A stretch of 64,000 bases of DNA, taken from the NCBI GenBank assembly GCA_037176845.1, contig JAYKXP010000048.1:346420-410419 (forward strand). The letters run 5' to 3'. The translations under genes and the position numbers were made by a program. Below, one piece after another: positions 12,601-22,798 of the stretch. Source of the DNA: Paramarasmius palmivorus. Taxonomy: Eukaryota; Basidiomycota; Agaricomycetes; Agaricales; Marasmiaceae. The first letter of the stretch is position 1. Every line of letters starts with the position of its first letter. The notes beneath the pieces were generated by a model, which was not told the DNA's origin, ran no database searches, and saw nothing but the letters and a program-made list of their open reading frames with translations.

Positions 12601-14552
12601 TCTGCATAGTCACAATGATTTAGAATAAGCCATGTTAAAGCATCTTTAACTATGTTGCGTCTTACAAGCAACGGAGTTCTATGATAGTCTTCAGTAGTAG
12701 GCTGAGTAGGACCAGTGAACAATATAGCCAGCACTTCATCAATATCTGACCGAGGGGGCGGGAGCACATCATACACTCTAGGAATGGGGGCCTCAAATGC
12801 CATTGCATTAGCCTTCATCTTCTGGCCTGATGTTCCAATGCGAACAAAGCATGCTGTATGCCTCACTCGAGCAACAAGAAGCTTCTCTGCAAAGGACAAT
12901 ATAGCAAGTTCATGTGGCACTTCACCTAACCATAGTCCATTTGCTAGTGAATGCTTAGGTATGCGCCCATTGATTAAATTTGATCGACAGTCTTTACACA
13001 CTCGAGTAGAGCCAGGTACACATACTGGACCAGGAATATCCACTATTGGCTCACTCAACAGTTTGCGCTCTTTTCTTGTAATCCCAGGAACAGTCAATAC
13101 GCGCAGAAGACCCTTAGAATGCCGAAGAGGACGGAGATCCTTAGTTTTGCAAAGTTGGCCACAAACTGCGCAACCTGTTTCCTCAAAGTCATCAGGGTTG
13201 AACTTTCTACCACCATTTACCAGTATATTATGCACCAATTTAGTATCAGCAGGTAATGGAGGGTACGGTGATGAGGGCAGGTCACCCTCTGGTAATAAAC
13301 AAGACTTGATATATGATACGCCAGCAATGTTTCCTGAGTCAGAGTCATTTAAAGGTTTTGACCTTCTAGCAAGCTGCTCAGATGTTTTTCGTTGTTTGAC
13401 GGACGGGAGCACCTTAAAAGACGTGACACTGTTTTGACAACTGTTACATTGATGACCAGCAAAAAAGTTTTCAAGCTCTGCTGCATTTGAAGTTGCTGCA
13501 CGAGGTGCATTGTGAACAGCAGCCATAAGACGTTTATCTCTAACCCCAATGTAAGGTAACAACGAGATAGGCGGGAGATTGGATACAATGTAATCTTTCT
13601 CTGGGACTGCAATCTGACCGTCCACGCGAGCATGAGAATGATACGTGAAACGAGCATCGCATAATCGATCTCGGTCAAGGGTACTCGTAAGCACATGTCC
13701 TTCAAGGAGAGAAAATGGAATATTAGGCTTTCTACCACCACCGTAAGGTTCTGGGTCAAAGTAATCGGACCGAACATACGAACGATCCGTCAATGCAAAC
13801 CTGCAATGCAAACGGCTTCGAAAAATAAGTAGAGGGCGTGCTGACAGCAACAGTAGCCGACTGCTAGACAACATCTCCCAAACAGGAACAGCATATCCCA
13901 GCAGCGCTCCGGTAGCAAGAGGATCACCAAGTATTGTACACTGCAAGCACAAACGAGTAACCCCTATGTTCAGCAAGTGCCCAAAGCCGGAGACTGGCAG
14001 CCCGAGCATATTATAGACGAATTTCCCCCATAGCGACACAGAATCATGTTTTAACATCGCTTGCCGCAAGCAACCGAATCTCGTCCATGCCAACCACCAG
14101 CAGACCGAAAGACGGAGACTGTCAATCAATATGAATTCACAGAACACAGACTCTGCTGCGAATAAAAGCGTGAGCACGATAAGCAAAGGTGATGAAGAAA
14201 GTGGAGATCGATGCGTGGCACCCGTTAACGGCTTTAAATCAAAAACAAAGGCCACTGATTGGAAGGGTCTCCCTCGAACTGACTCTATCGAACCCAATTC
14301 CACCCAATCGAACAACAGATCTGGAAGGTAGCAAGGACTTTGGATGATATCTATCGGGATTGCAGGTCGCGAAGTAGTCCGGAAATGAAGCAAGGGGAGC
14401 TGTAGGTCGCGAGGGGAAGAGATTTGGCGAATTTCCTCCGTACTAAGATAGGTGCAATATGGATGGGTTATGGGATGCTGCTCATTTACAGCGTTGAAAC
14501 ACGGTATACGCGGGGAGTCACAGAAGTGAACCCGGTGGAACGGAGATGCCAT
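6684..14552 (-). CDS. Helitron replicase/helicase with C-terminal USP-like protease domain, about 2,622 aa
   Basis: One uninterrupted frame from the first in-frame ATG at 14552 (frame open to GTG at 14633) to a stop at 6684. In order: Cys pairs near residues 370-450 (CNSC, CAVCGQLC), and a DUF6570/Helitron-type segment with CKDC then LANGLWLGEVPHELAIL (about 510-540). The Rep HUH motif LHLHILLW is near residue 990 and the Rep tyrosine motif YVTDYITK near 1200. The Pif1-type helicase has Walker A GGMGGTGKST (about 1703), Walker B FFDEVSML, GDFAQLPP, and a late motif YTALSRSAT. The C-terminal 300 residues have a USP-like Cys box NSCAFDALLDIL (about 2354), two CxxC pairs, and a His box FNDGHFISRHID followed by VWFHDG. 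The first 350 residues are unlike known Helitron proteins and GC-richer, so the true start may lie further in, for example ATG near 13527. All key catalytic residues appear present, so the element may be recently active. Confidence 0.9.
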   Translation of the reverse strand: MASPFHRVHFCDSPRIPCFNAVNEQHPITHPYCTYLSTEEIRQISSPRDLQLPLLHFRTTSRPAIPIDIIQSPCYLPDLLFDWVELGSIESVRGRPFQSVAFVFDLKPLTGATHRSPLSSSPLLIVLTLLFAAESVFCEFILIDSLRLSVCWWLAWTRFGCLRQAMLKHDSVSLWGKFVYNMLGLPVSGFGHLLNIGVTRLCLQCTILGDPLATGALLGYAVPVWEMLSSSRLLLLSARPLLIFRSRLHCRFALTDRSYVRSDYFDPEPYGGGRKPNIPFSLLEGHVLTSTLDRDRLCDARFTYHSHARVDGQIAVPEKDYIVSNLPPISLLPYIGVRDKRLMAAVHNAPRAATSNAAELENFFAGHQCNSCQNSVTSFKVLPSVKQRKTSEQLARRSKPLNDSDSGNIAGVSYIKSCLLPEGDLPSSPYPPLPADTKLVHNILVNGGRKFNPDDFEETGCAVCGQLCKTKDLRPLRHSKGLLRVLTVPGITRKERKLLSEPIVDIPGPVCVPGSTRVCKDCRSNLINGRIPKHSLANGLWLGEVPHELAILSFAEKLLVARVRHTACFVRIGTSGQKMKANAMAFEAPIPRVYDVLPPPRSDIDEVLAILFTGPTQPTTEDYHRTPLLVRRNIVKDALTWLILNHCDYADVRLSESNLAEYDENMPPCAIMWKEAPLNKNVESEAVYDNVAEDGTADGQCSFVVHGITGAQISESTKAEIIGLAANHFSHGGKVLGIGRKEHGESIWKNPTLYTRMFPWLFPYGHGGLGSSVLSTAEHIRFLLLYHDKRFQFDENFSIVAFSHEQVKSATQAGWLLADKASFDKVANRLLNLNQAVLQDISERMANGEKVTPSTSEERECFTALSDLDRVAGKVSGSLTSKKYMRNEVWSLISHRGAPSWYITISPADSLHPLCIYFADSHQMFLPLVQKEAHRLRQIVSNPTACARFFNFMVQILLTDVFGYCSSHRGLYGDHAAHYGVVEQQGRLTLHLHILLWIKGALSPQQIRDKLRSGASMFESQILAYLESAFSGNFMDGSADDVAKAISIAEETVGYESPVDTLPVAPPHACVQHFPSQSVQGCESCVLYDNWTMSYTHTVNDLIYRSNIHDCNRNLKKDGTYKKRHMYKNCRDNKWGKCRARFPRPIEAESRIDPDSGAIILKKTEPWFNTFSYPLTYLMRGNTDVTYLGSGTAIKSVVLYVTDYITKASLKTHVVFDAILSVFAKNNSTIIGPDSSQEKARKLMTKVVNLLTTKMEFGAPLICSYLLGYPDHYTDHRFIPFYWQQYVARVQHDCNPAEFSEISEKVALIKRGNRVIGLSPVTDYVSRPPEADQVSLYDWVRVSHRVTLKFASKKTKASNKSMIVNNELDPGLFGLKVEDSRPKLPKGFFYYHSSHDLAQSHVVRVQKDSEKLVINFTGALLPRRDQGDYEYYCCSMLTLFKPWRKGTDLKDHHSSWAQSFKNYSFTDRQNSLMNNFMIRYECLDARDDYHAQLRQGSELHSSWEPLVDLLDNRNDELLDVHSVPELYDVVDAVGTTQSTDILGFEDAAQLSQYTMKHRKHLAEKAAIRSVLHRCEWDRSNPAYSYGLNHEQPVQFPVLPQSHWRAIINTKRKEVLEQRANCVPGAVRAEFIYRRNNRHTLIPTDIVKVIDRRYLERTCNLTQSSMYSADILTEFGLNSEQERAFSIITNHALSQSKDQLKMYIGGMGGTGKSTVLRALIRFFSLRNESYRLLVVAPTGSAAALLGGSTYHSAFGINDYSDADASLPLIRDRLMGVSYVFFDEVSMLSAWELYRISRQLSQCLLHEDIEFGGLNMIFAGDFAQLPPPMGGEAISLYSRRIGAFRSTPRQQEEAIGKSLWHRVTTVVILRQNMRQQSQSEDDDRFRMALENMRFRNCSGRDIEFLNSRITSMVPGAASICDPDFRNIAIITAYNAQKDEINVIGCKRFAAEQNMQLTDFYCEDIIKNSNRRTSRSKSDHNAIQLKSMTPQWQEYLWSLDPSAGDSLVPPKLSLCKGMPIIIRKNLATELNITRGQEGTVYGWISKGSPSRPRLDTLFVQLTNPPSDVQIGDLPLNVVPITPTSDYVTVKMPYGKGKTLKVYRTQVDIAPCFAMTDFSSQGKTRLRNVVHLNNCRDFHGYYTALSRSATAKGTLILQSFDPDKITGGLRDSSLRQEYRELELLDDISKRRYEGTLPATVSGDTRNTLIQSYRTYMGNDYIPPNVDSTLRWSCTDPLEHVDVDDIAWNIIQHNSAKKNESMLAKGQTEFKADLNKLKIPNGNAASYRKDIPVPSECPIIRSRSIAPVGSAPNSAQTSGRKLGKRVLGNTSDPADEPALKRPCIGSLPTIVSNVLPAPVWEGNSCAFDALLDILWPLWSSNPDQWSLYFETSGNDTLRYMLTLFRLCVEDVISITEVRNRIRLNMIRLYPNRYAYGAFTSLYDLVCDVLEREVSPVTYVDTCTACNRVTERTRNAHTALVLNQPSCFVSSIANLLEQYTQNRVLNIMRVCSICNGDIASQYVFASPPEILTFKVHASGTDRVLPYIDTGLSLVVNGHLCSYQLKGVIYFNDGHFISRHIDSRSRVWFHDGMSTNPTQYVFNSNLNTGPLDLRVCRGYKATLAFYSLA
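6684..14552 (-). mobile_element. autonomous Helitron (Rep/Hel type), ends not defined
   Basis: The element is defined here by its coding region only. Its AT-rich codon use contrasts with the GC-balanced genes on both sides, which supports recent or independent origin. Candidate terminal structures are the hairpin at 6422-6440 on the 3' side and a CACTG...CAGTG inverted repeat at 14631-14649 on the 5' side. Neither gives a clean 5'-TC / CTRR-3' pair between A and T, so the boundaries stay open. Confidence 0.8.
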
Positions 14553-14966
14553 GGAGGCTGCTGGGCTTGAATACCCCAGCTGTGAAGCTAACCGTGCTTC
14601 AAATACGGACGGTACCGTAGCCAGCCAAGTCACTGCCAGCTAGTCAGTGTGGACACACGGGAAAAGACGCAAGCAACGCACGGCTCATAAGACAGTTTAC
14701 CCAAAACCACACACGAAAAGCACATCGATAAGTCATCCCTCGTGAAGAATCAAAGACGTTTAGTTTCAATCTGTTTCAAAATGCTGGAGCACGAAAGAGA
14801 AGGAGTAAGGGACAATATTCGACTGGTGATTCATAGCAAGCATTACATCACAACAAAATCACGTCACGACTCCAATGCACGTGGCTATAATCTGCAGATG
14901 ATACATGGCGATGTCATATATAACATATACAAGCTATAATAGAATAGTAGAGATACATGTTGGGCA
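14553..14966. other. Helitron 5' flank / intergenic
   Basis: There is no supported gene here. The frame of the Helitron protein remains open to 14633 without an ATG. The rest separates the Helitron from the 3' end of the JmjC-like gene. Confidence 0.45.
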
Positions 14967-17900
14967 TTAAACTTTAACGATCCTCACTGGCGAAAAACTG
15001 TCCGTTAAAGGCGACACTCGTCTACGCTTGACTCCACCTAGTCCTGATGACACATATCCAGCATGAACATCCTTCAATTCTCCGTTCCCTTCCAAAGACT
15101 CGCCGGCGACCTCAATACTATAACCGAATTTCAGGTCATCTGCAATCTTCCATGCAAAAGAATTGCAGTCCTCGAGGGAGAGACTCCAGTCTGGATGTTT
15201 ATGGAAGACAAACTTGAATCCAGCCAACACGGAGTCGACGGCATCCATAACGTGCTCCTGGCCCTCCAATTCGACACGGAAGTTTGCAGCAAAAGCATCC
15301 TGTAGCTTCGTATAGCCGAGTTTGCCGGACAAAACCAATAAGCTGCTGCATTGCTGAACAAGGTAGACAATCCACAGGTCCGTAACCCCGAATGATGCTC
15401 GTTGGTTACCTCGACCAAACGAGATTCTAGAATCCAACACGGAAAGGATCTCCTGAAACGCTCTCCGACAGCGACGATACAGATGGTCCAACCTCTTCCA
15501 GCCACCATCAGAAGCGTAACGCTCTCGGGAAAAAACTCCTCCAACAAGGACCATCGCAGATAGGGAAAATATCTGAATAACGCCATCAAACGAGAGGATA
15601 TTCGGGACATGGTGTACCATGCCGTCTTGTTCACGACAACTACGGAGATACTCGGCTGGAAATCGAACAATAGCATCATGCCAGTGCAAGACCATCCTAC
15701 AAACCATGTCGTGATCCTGTGGGACAGATAATGGCCGTTCGAAACCCGAAGCAAGGTGGTGATGTATGAAGGACCAATAGGTTGACTCCATCGTTGCCGT
15801 ATTATAAAAATAAGAGCCGTGGCACACAGAAGGCTCTACCGTAAGGAGATAGTACGGCACTCCAGGTCTAAATACGCTATTGTATACCAAAAAAAGTCAG
15901 CTTCATGTATCTTCTCTTATATCACAAGACCCGTCACTCACATCTTGTCACCAGCGAACAACAAAACTCCTTGAACGCTCGGAAACCCACCGAGGACACC
16001 ATGAGATAAAGCAAAGCTATCATGGGCAGCCAGGTACGACGGCTCGTCGGATTGACCTAAGAATATCAACACTACGCCAGCCTCCACATGAATCTCGGTA
16101 TTGAACCCATTGGGTGCCAGGGTACCGTGGTGTAGAACATTGGCAGGAGCAACGAAATGCCAATTGGACCGCAAAGGAGACGTATCTTGACTGATTTCGT
16201 AACCGGGAAAACCAGCAGTATATCGATGTGAGAAGACATTCGAAGACAACGAAAGCGTGGTGTGTTTTTCATCGCGACGAGGAATTGCTGGGAAGTAAAA
16301 GGAGCGTCCGTTACGTCCCCGTTCCATCTGATTTATTAGATCAAGGAAGGAAGCTGTCGTGAAGATGTCCTTGACTAAGGGATCCGTCCATCGAAACGAC
16401 AAGTCTAGAGAAAGGTGTTACAAGAAAAACCAACGGATAAACCAGTATTCACGAACCTATACACTCTCGCGTCGTCGAACAAGATCCGATATCATTCAAA
16501 AGTCGTTTTGTGATAGGAACACTGTTCTTGAATCCTATCATAAGAACAGTGCTGCAGGATAACAACGCCGACAGCTTTCCCTCCGAGTCGAGCCTAAAGT
16601 AGTCTCCTGGATCGAGAATACGTAGCCCTTCAATGGAAGACCCATTCGCAGACCGCAGCAGCGCGTCGTCGCTCAGTTCCTCCTCTAACGTCATCGTCAC
16701 CTTCAAGAACAGCTCTTGCTTGTTGTGTAAGCGCTGATATGAATTAGCCCCCGACAAAAGCTGTCTGATCACATCAAGATCTCGCATGTTCTAGCTCTGC
16801 AGTTAGACCTAAATCAAACCCAGTGTCCACGACACACGCACATATGAACTGGGCCAGTAGGCTGTCTGAACGCCAGTAGGAGACACCAACAAATATCCAT
16901 CTCCCATAATATGCTAAATAAGAATTCATTAGTGGAGAAACGAATCGAAATCTCGGGGAAATTGAGCTCACATCTCTCCATTCCTCAAGCGATAATTTTT
17001 CGGTTCTAGGCTTGCGAACCACAGCCGCTTTCCGCTTGACTTTCAACATCGATGGCTTTCCAGGCTCTTCAACAGCTTTCGAGCTCACGTTCGAATCAGA
17101 TGAAGTGGACACTGGTGCGTCATGGCTAGATAACCCACCTGACAATGATATAGAAGATTAGTTCCAACAATGAGATGAAATATCCGGCAACTTACAGCTA
17201 TCTAGCGGGTCTGTCCTTAAAACTGGATGCGGAGAAGCACCGTTCTCTTGAATCTGAAGAGGGCGTATTGACCTGACCTGACCATTTGGCAGAACGGAAG
17301 CGGTCGATTCAGGAGCACGAATATCAAGTACCATAGGATTGCCTGTACTGGGAGGTAAAAACAATGGCAAAGGCAAACCAGGTGATGTCATGAAATCCGA
17401 GTGAACCTCTCCGTTAGTCAAAGCGAACTGGAGCATGTTATTGAAGAGGATGCCGTCCGGATCAGAATCTGGAGTCCACAAGGGAGGAGCACTACCATCA
17501 AGTTGTGCCCACCGACAAACCACGTTTTCTTCGGAGAACGTGGTGAAGTCTGATGACTGCGACAGCGACACAGCATTATCAACTGCGACGCCACTCAAAA
17601 GGCCATCTAGGATGAGCAAGTCGACATCAGAAACATGCAAAACTACATGCTGCACTGAACAACTACTTACCTTCATCGGTATCATCTCCGGAAACGTCGT
17701 GGTCGCTAGATACGATTTCTCCTATAACCCCGTGTCGATCGGAGCTTGAGGTCCAGTCCTGGACATCCAAGGGCGACTCGGTTGCAACGTACGACAACCC
17801 CACAGGCATCAAAGCAGCCTTTCCTTGTCCTATCGAAAAGCAAACATCATATAAGATTACACTTTCCACAGCCAGAGACGACCATCCTTACGTGGATTAA

Positions 17901-20826
17901 AAAAATCGTGCTCAGGCTTAGCAAGAGACACTAAGGGAAGTGCGTTTTCCATGAAAGACTGCAACGCGACCGTAGATGCCACTTCCCCGCGAGCCATACG
18001 AAAAAGCTCCTTCCATAACAAGCCCTCCACTTTCTTCAGGATGGCAGGGCGTTCGTTCCCATAATGATACCATGCCTAATAACGTTGGACGAGGTTAAGC
18101 TAATGATTGGAATATATTCCGGTACTCACGCGTAGCATATGAAGCCTTGTAAGATTGGAAGACATTGGGGTAATGTCGCACAACAAGATCAGCGGGGACA
18201 CTGCGAGTGCCAGGAAGAGGGGTTGCCGAAGGCGAGTTATCGGAGGAAGATTTGTTGCAATTTCGCAAGACACGCCTTCGAGCTTCGCAGCGCTGAAGAC
18301 AAATGAACAAAAGAACGACACCGTATGTTATTTCTTACCTCTTAAGCTCATTAACCAACGTTTTCCACAACAAAGGAAAATCAAAATGCCCCTACAAATC
18401 GTTAGGACATTCGGAGAGCACAAAATAAAACCACGGACCTGTAACATATAATTGATGAAGAAGGCAGTAGACTCCATGTTATGCAATGCTTTTACGAGCA
18501 TCAAATTTGTATCACGTTGAGAAATCGAATCCAATTGACGAAATGCTGTGATTAACAACTGGCGCTTGGGTGAACCCAAGACGTCTTCGGGTCGAAGCGT
18601 AGGATCCGCAACCGGTCCGGCTGATAACATATGCGAATGAATGTCATTTAGCACCCTAGGCCAGCCTTGGTTATCACATAGCGAAGCTATGCCTCTCTAC
18701 AGCAAATATTCAGATAAATGAATCCAATTGCGTTACGTATCTCACTCACCAACTTCCCCGTCTGGCCCTCGAATGCCGTTCTCGGAATCAGCGGTCTTTC
18801 ACATGCTAAAACAGGAGGGACATCGCATCCGACAGTATCCAGGCTGTTCACGACAGAGGCAACATCGAGGAAACGAAGACCAAATAGGATTGAAACTAGA
18901 GGACCAGCAGACTTCTGGTTCGGAGTGAGCGTTGCTTGATTAAGGATGATGTCTCTGCAAGTCGGCTTGTTGTAGGTTTCGCTGAGTTGAGCCAATAACG
19001 AGGCAGCCATACCCTAATCGCATCAATGAGCGAACAACTCCCAGAAAAATACCAAGAATCAACTCACGTGAAGATCTCTCGGGAGCATGGATAGCCGGCT
19101 TTTACTATTCAACACAAAATCTGAAAACCAGGGCATCTGCGTGAACAAAGGCACACAGGACGGATCCACGAATTCTGCACGACTCGCTGGCAACGAAACA
19201 TGCGTCATCTGCATACCAATACTCCCCGACGAACCTGCTTCCTCCGAATCATGCCGCACAGTCCGAGAACTTTCGCCCGTGTGTTCGACCGTCGCATGAG
19301 AAGAGGTGTCGGGGTCGTCGTCCAGCTGGCGATGAGTTTCTCGCATGGGAGTTGATAAGAAGTCGAACCACAACGCAAAGACGACGCTCGATGGATTACA
19401 TAAACTAAGCACGAAAGTACGCCCTACATCCAATAGCACGTAACGTGCCCTATATGACATCCTTGCCAGAATCTTGACACACCTCGGCTTGAGAATTGGC
19501 GACAAGCTTAGAAGACAAGCCTTGGATAAAAAAAGACAACTCTTCCAGCTTCACAGAGGAAGACGGAACGTCGGTGAAATTTTCGTTGAAAGACCCGTTT
19601 GAAACGCTCCAACCGATAGGCTCGTAGTGCACAATTCGACGTGCGCCAGGGGAAATCTCTTCCCCAGCAAGGGCGGGTTCGCAGCAAAACTTCAAGGTAA
19701 ACTGGAAGACTAGAGACCGGTGATGAGCAACAATATACATCCTTTAAAGAGCCGTCTAAAAGACCTACCTGAAGGCGTCTCATTCTTCGCTTTTAAAAAG
19801 CCGACTTCCAGCGAACAAAGCGCGACATAGTCCACGCTGCCTCCCGCATACCCTTCCCGTGCTTCAACGTTTGCGATCCTGATACCAGACATAGCTGATA
19901 GCATCGAAAGCATGATTTGAGTATAGATATCGAGCTGGCTTTCCCAGTCTTCGAGCAAGACCAAACCATTAAATATGAATATCGATTTACACAGTTAAGC
20001 GGAATAAATGACACACCTCGTTCTTCGACAAAAATCGACCTGAAAGCATGGCTATCAGCCTCCCGGACGCGATTCAAGCGCTCGAACTCCAACCTCCTGT
20101 CAATACTACCATTTGGAACCAGTTAGGGACTAAAAAACGGAAAAACGGACTGAGTTCCTTGCACTACGGGTCTGCGCAGAGACGCCGCATTCACTGAAGA
20201 CAACAAAGACCTCAGACTGCGGATTGTGTTGTTCCTCACTAACAACGCTAAGCTATCGACACCAATGCATCAAAGAAGCACTGACCTTCAAGTTGCTTTT
20301 CATAAAACGATCTCAAATCGGACACTGCAGCAGGATCGTCCTCCAGTTTTCGACCAAAATGCCTTGCCAACAAATCAAAGGCATTTTTAACCTACACAGT
20401 CGTCAGCACAACGGCGAGTAAGGGTTTGAGAGTTGGAAGACACGACACGCACAGATTGATCATCCTCAGAAGGGAAAGCCGAAGCTGATTCTTGGTTCAT
20501 GTCAACCCGGAGTAAAGACATGTGAACGTGGCGAACAGTCGCAAACCACGCTGACGTCAACCGAGCGACCACATGGCGATCAGCTTACTGTAATGCCATT
20601 TGGAGCGGACATCTTGAGAAAACCGACCATGCAGTTCAACGCCATCCCTAACCCAATCCAACGAAAAGGATATTCGACAAGCGGAACAGCAGTTCTTACA
20701 GCTGGAGAATGAAGAGCACTTCGCTAAATCGGGTTGACTCGAATCGGTCAGGTACAAACTAAAATCACCATATAAAAGTCCTCCAGGGAATCGATTCCTC
20801 CACACCTCCCACTCATCGAGTTCCAA
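14967..20826 (-). CDS. large intron-rich JmjC-like domain protein
   Basis: I read this as one gene of about fifteen or more exons, because successive open segments join in phase. Examples are WPSSY to NMRDLDVIRQ across an intron at about 16.79-16.84 kb, and an exon reading VKNAFDLLARHFGRKLEDD near 20.39-20.30 kb. The last exons carry the agaric JmjC-like signature: WHFVAPANVLHHGTL, then NGFNTEIHVEAGV (16.1-16.2 kb), then VFRPGVPYYLLTVEPSVCHG (15.8 kb). In this family the usual H-x-D iron ligands sit where this protein has HGTLAPNG, so it is probably catalytically degenerate. The N-terminus is unresolved: coding can be followed to about 20.826 kb (ELDEWEVW) but no ATG lies in that frame. Two fused neighbouring genes cannot be excluded. 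It ends at a stop near 14967 after a basic tail (GGVKRRRVSPLTD). Confidence 0.6.
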
Positions 20827-20860
20827 GCCAGCACCAAAGCTACCACACCAGAATTTCTAC
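20827..20860. promoter_or_regulatory. very short divergent intergenic gap
   Basis: Only about 34 bp separate the last readable codon of the minus-strand JmjC-like gene from the ATG of the plus-strand F-box/NTase-like gene. Either the two share overlapping promoters and leaders, or the first exon of the minus gene lies inside the plus gene. No TATA box is visible. Confidence 0.3.
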
Positions 20861-22798
20861 ATGGATCGCCTCAGTGCCGCGTAAGGCTTCCGAGTACAAT
20901 GATACGCCTTCTCGTAGAGACTTACGAGCTTAATTGCAGGCCCTATACAACCCAAGGTCCTCTCTTCGACCGTCTTTCCACCAGGGATCTTCTTCGAATG
21001 CGAGAAGTATCCAAGACATCAGCTCAGCAAATGGATCAGTACTACCGTACTGAATTCGGTCCCCAAAAGATCTACGGGAGCTTCTTCTCTTCTCTAGCAG
21101 ACATCACAGCTTTCCGCGAACAAATGGCGAAGAACAAAGCTATCATCATAGGAAGCACGCTCGTCCATGCTCTGGCTCGCACTGATGCCTCGTCCAAAGT
21201 ACTAGAGGTATGCCTGCCTGCAAATCAAGTGGTTTCCATGGGAGAGAAGATCGCCGCTCTCGGTGCCACCTACTCACCACTTCCAGCCATGGAATACAAC
21301 GGGAAAGTCGTATCCACCGCCCAGCATTCTGTCTTCCACGAAGCCGTTTCTACTGAATATAGGAAGATCTTCCCGAATATCGGCGACTTGGCGGAGAGGT
21401 ATGACGATAACTGCGTCGCGGGCCTGTTCGTTTTCAAAACTAGCGAAAAGAAAGAAATTCATTTGCTCGCTGCCTCGTCGGAGCCTGTGGAAGTACTTCT
21501 CGGTGGCTATTCAAGTGAGTACACCCGAAGCCTTCTTATACATTCATGCACTTATGCCCTTGTAGCTCTTGGCATGAATCTAGCCACTGCCAACCAAGTT
21601 GTGTCTTTTTACCCCACGTCGTCCTTCATCGATAAGAAGCCTGTCCATCTTATGGACGCCACCCCGGCCATTCGGAGATTAAACGCTGACTTCGAAAAAT
21701 ATGGTTGGCATCCAGTTAACGGTCTGTCGGGCGAGGACGTCCTACATCCCAACCACGAGCTCTCCATCAAGACCAGGTGGTTCGGCGACAGCCACTGCTG
21801 GGTCATCGACCATCCGCCGCTCCCATCCGATGTGTCGGAGCGTGACCCATATCTGTCTTTGAAGACGTGTTCGTGGTATCTCTGCTGTCCATCTGCCACC
21901 ACTACGCGCTTGGTTCGAAACAGGATGGAGAACGAGAACTTCAAGAACGCCCATATCGTTACGTGGGAGACGGAAAAGGCTATATGGGCTCATCCCTGTT
22001 TTTGGTTCCTGGAAGGAGAGCTTCTTTGCCGACATGGCACCAACAATTTAAGCGAAATCGTTGACGGAGACAAGAACGCCCCCGACTTGCTTGACATCGA
22101 CGCCCATGCAACGTCAAGTGCTCATTCCAACGAGTACGTCTTTCTTTGCCGTTACCTTTACCGTCGGCTCACATTCCCTACTAGTGCTGAACGTCTCTCG
22201 GAGGTAGAAAGCGGTCGTTCGAACACGGCGGAATGGAAATATATTCGTGGAAAATCAGACTGCAGCCACCGGTGAGTCACTTTCGCTCCTCTCCGAGCAT
22301 GATATTGAATTCCAGCAGGCGCATTAGGCACATTAGCGACCTAGAGCCCGCTGTCGTCGAATTCATGGAGGGGCTATACAAGAAGGTTAACGAGAACCAC
22401 AGGAAAAATCACAATCTCAAAATGATACGTGACGACATCATTAGGATCCAAAAACTATACAGAAGTCTCTCCAGCTCCATCGAGCAACCCAGCGGATACG
22501 CCATCTGCATCATACTCCAATGCATCGAGGACGTGCGCAGCACAGGATATTGCGATGCCGTTCAGGTACGAATCAGCTGTAGCGTTTAGACCTTTGCTTA
22601 CTTTCAAGGCAGTTCCAGCTCGAATTCTCACTGTCCCCTCCGAACAAGAAGCTGCATGTCACCTGTAGCATCATCGTTCCAGCGGACAAAGTCAACGCCA
22701 TTCAGTCCGAGCTATTCGAGATTACAACATGGGACCAAGAGGAGTTCAAGCGTGCGGGAGTCTCTGTAAGACTCGCAACTCTGCAAGGCAAAGATTAG
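20861..22798 (+). CDS. F-box/nucleotidyltransferase-like agaric family protein (copy 2), 594 aa
   Basis: Four exons join without a break: 20861-20880, 20940-22271, 22319-22565 and 22613-22798 (TAG). The short first exon (MDRLSA) is needed because it puts the F-box-like start LFDRLSTRDLLRMREVSK directly after PYTTQGP. Next comes FFSSLADITAFREQ and the NTase-fold-like step NKAIIIGSTLVHAL near residue 70; the expected D-x-D is replaced by V-L-E-V. Residues 100-330 alternate predicted strands and helices, as in copy 1 at 1086. The C-terminus (exons 3-4) is helical and charged and ends VSVRLATLQGKD. Function is unknown; F-box proteins usually recruit SCF ubiquitin ligase substrates, and a dead NTase fold could be the substrate-reading part. 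That role is inference. Confidence 0.75.

Noticed and set aside
14631..14649. CACTG/CAGTG inverted repeat as Helitron 5' end
   Set aside because: Helitron 5' ends are defined by TC rather than a hairpin, and no second copy of the element was available to confirm a boundary.
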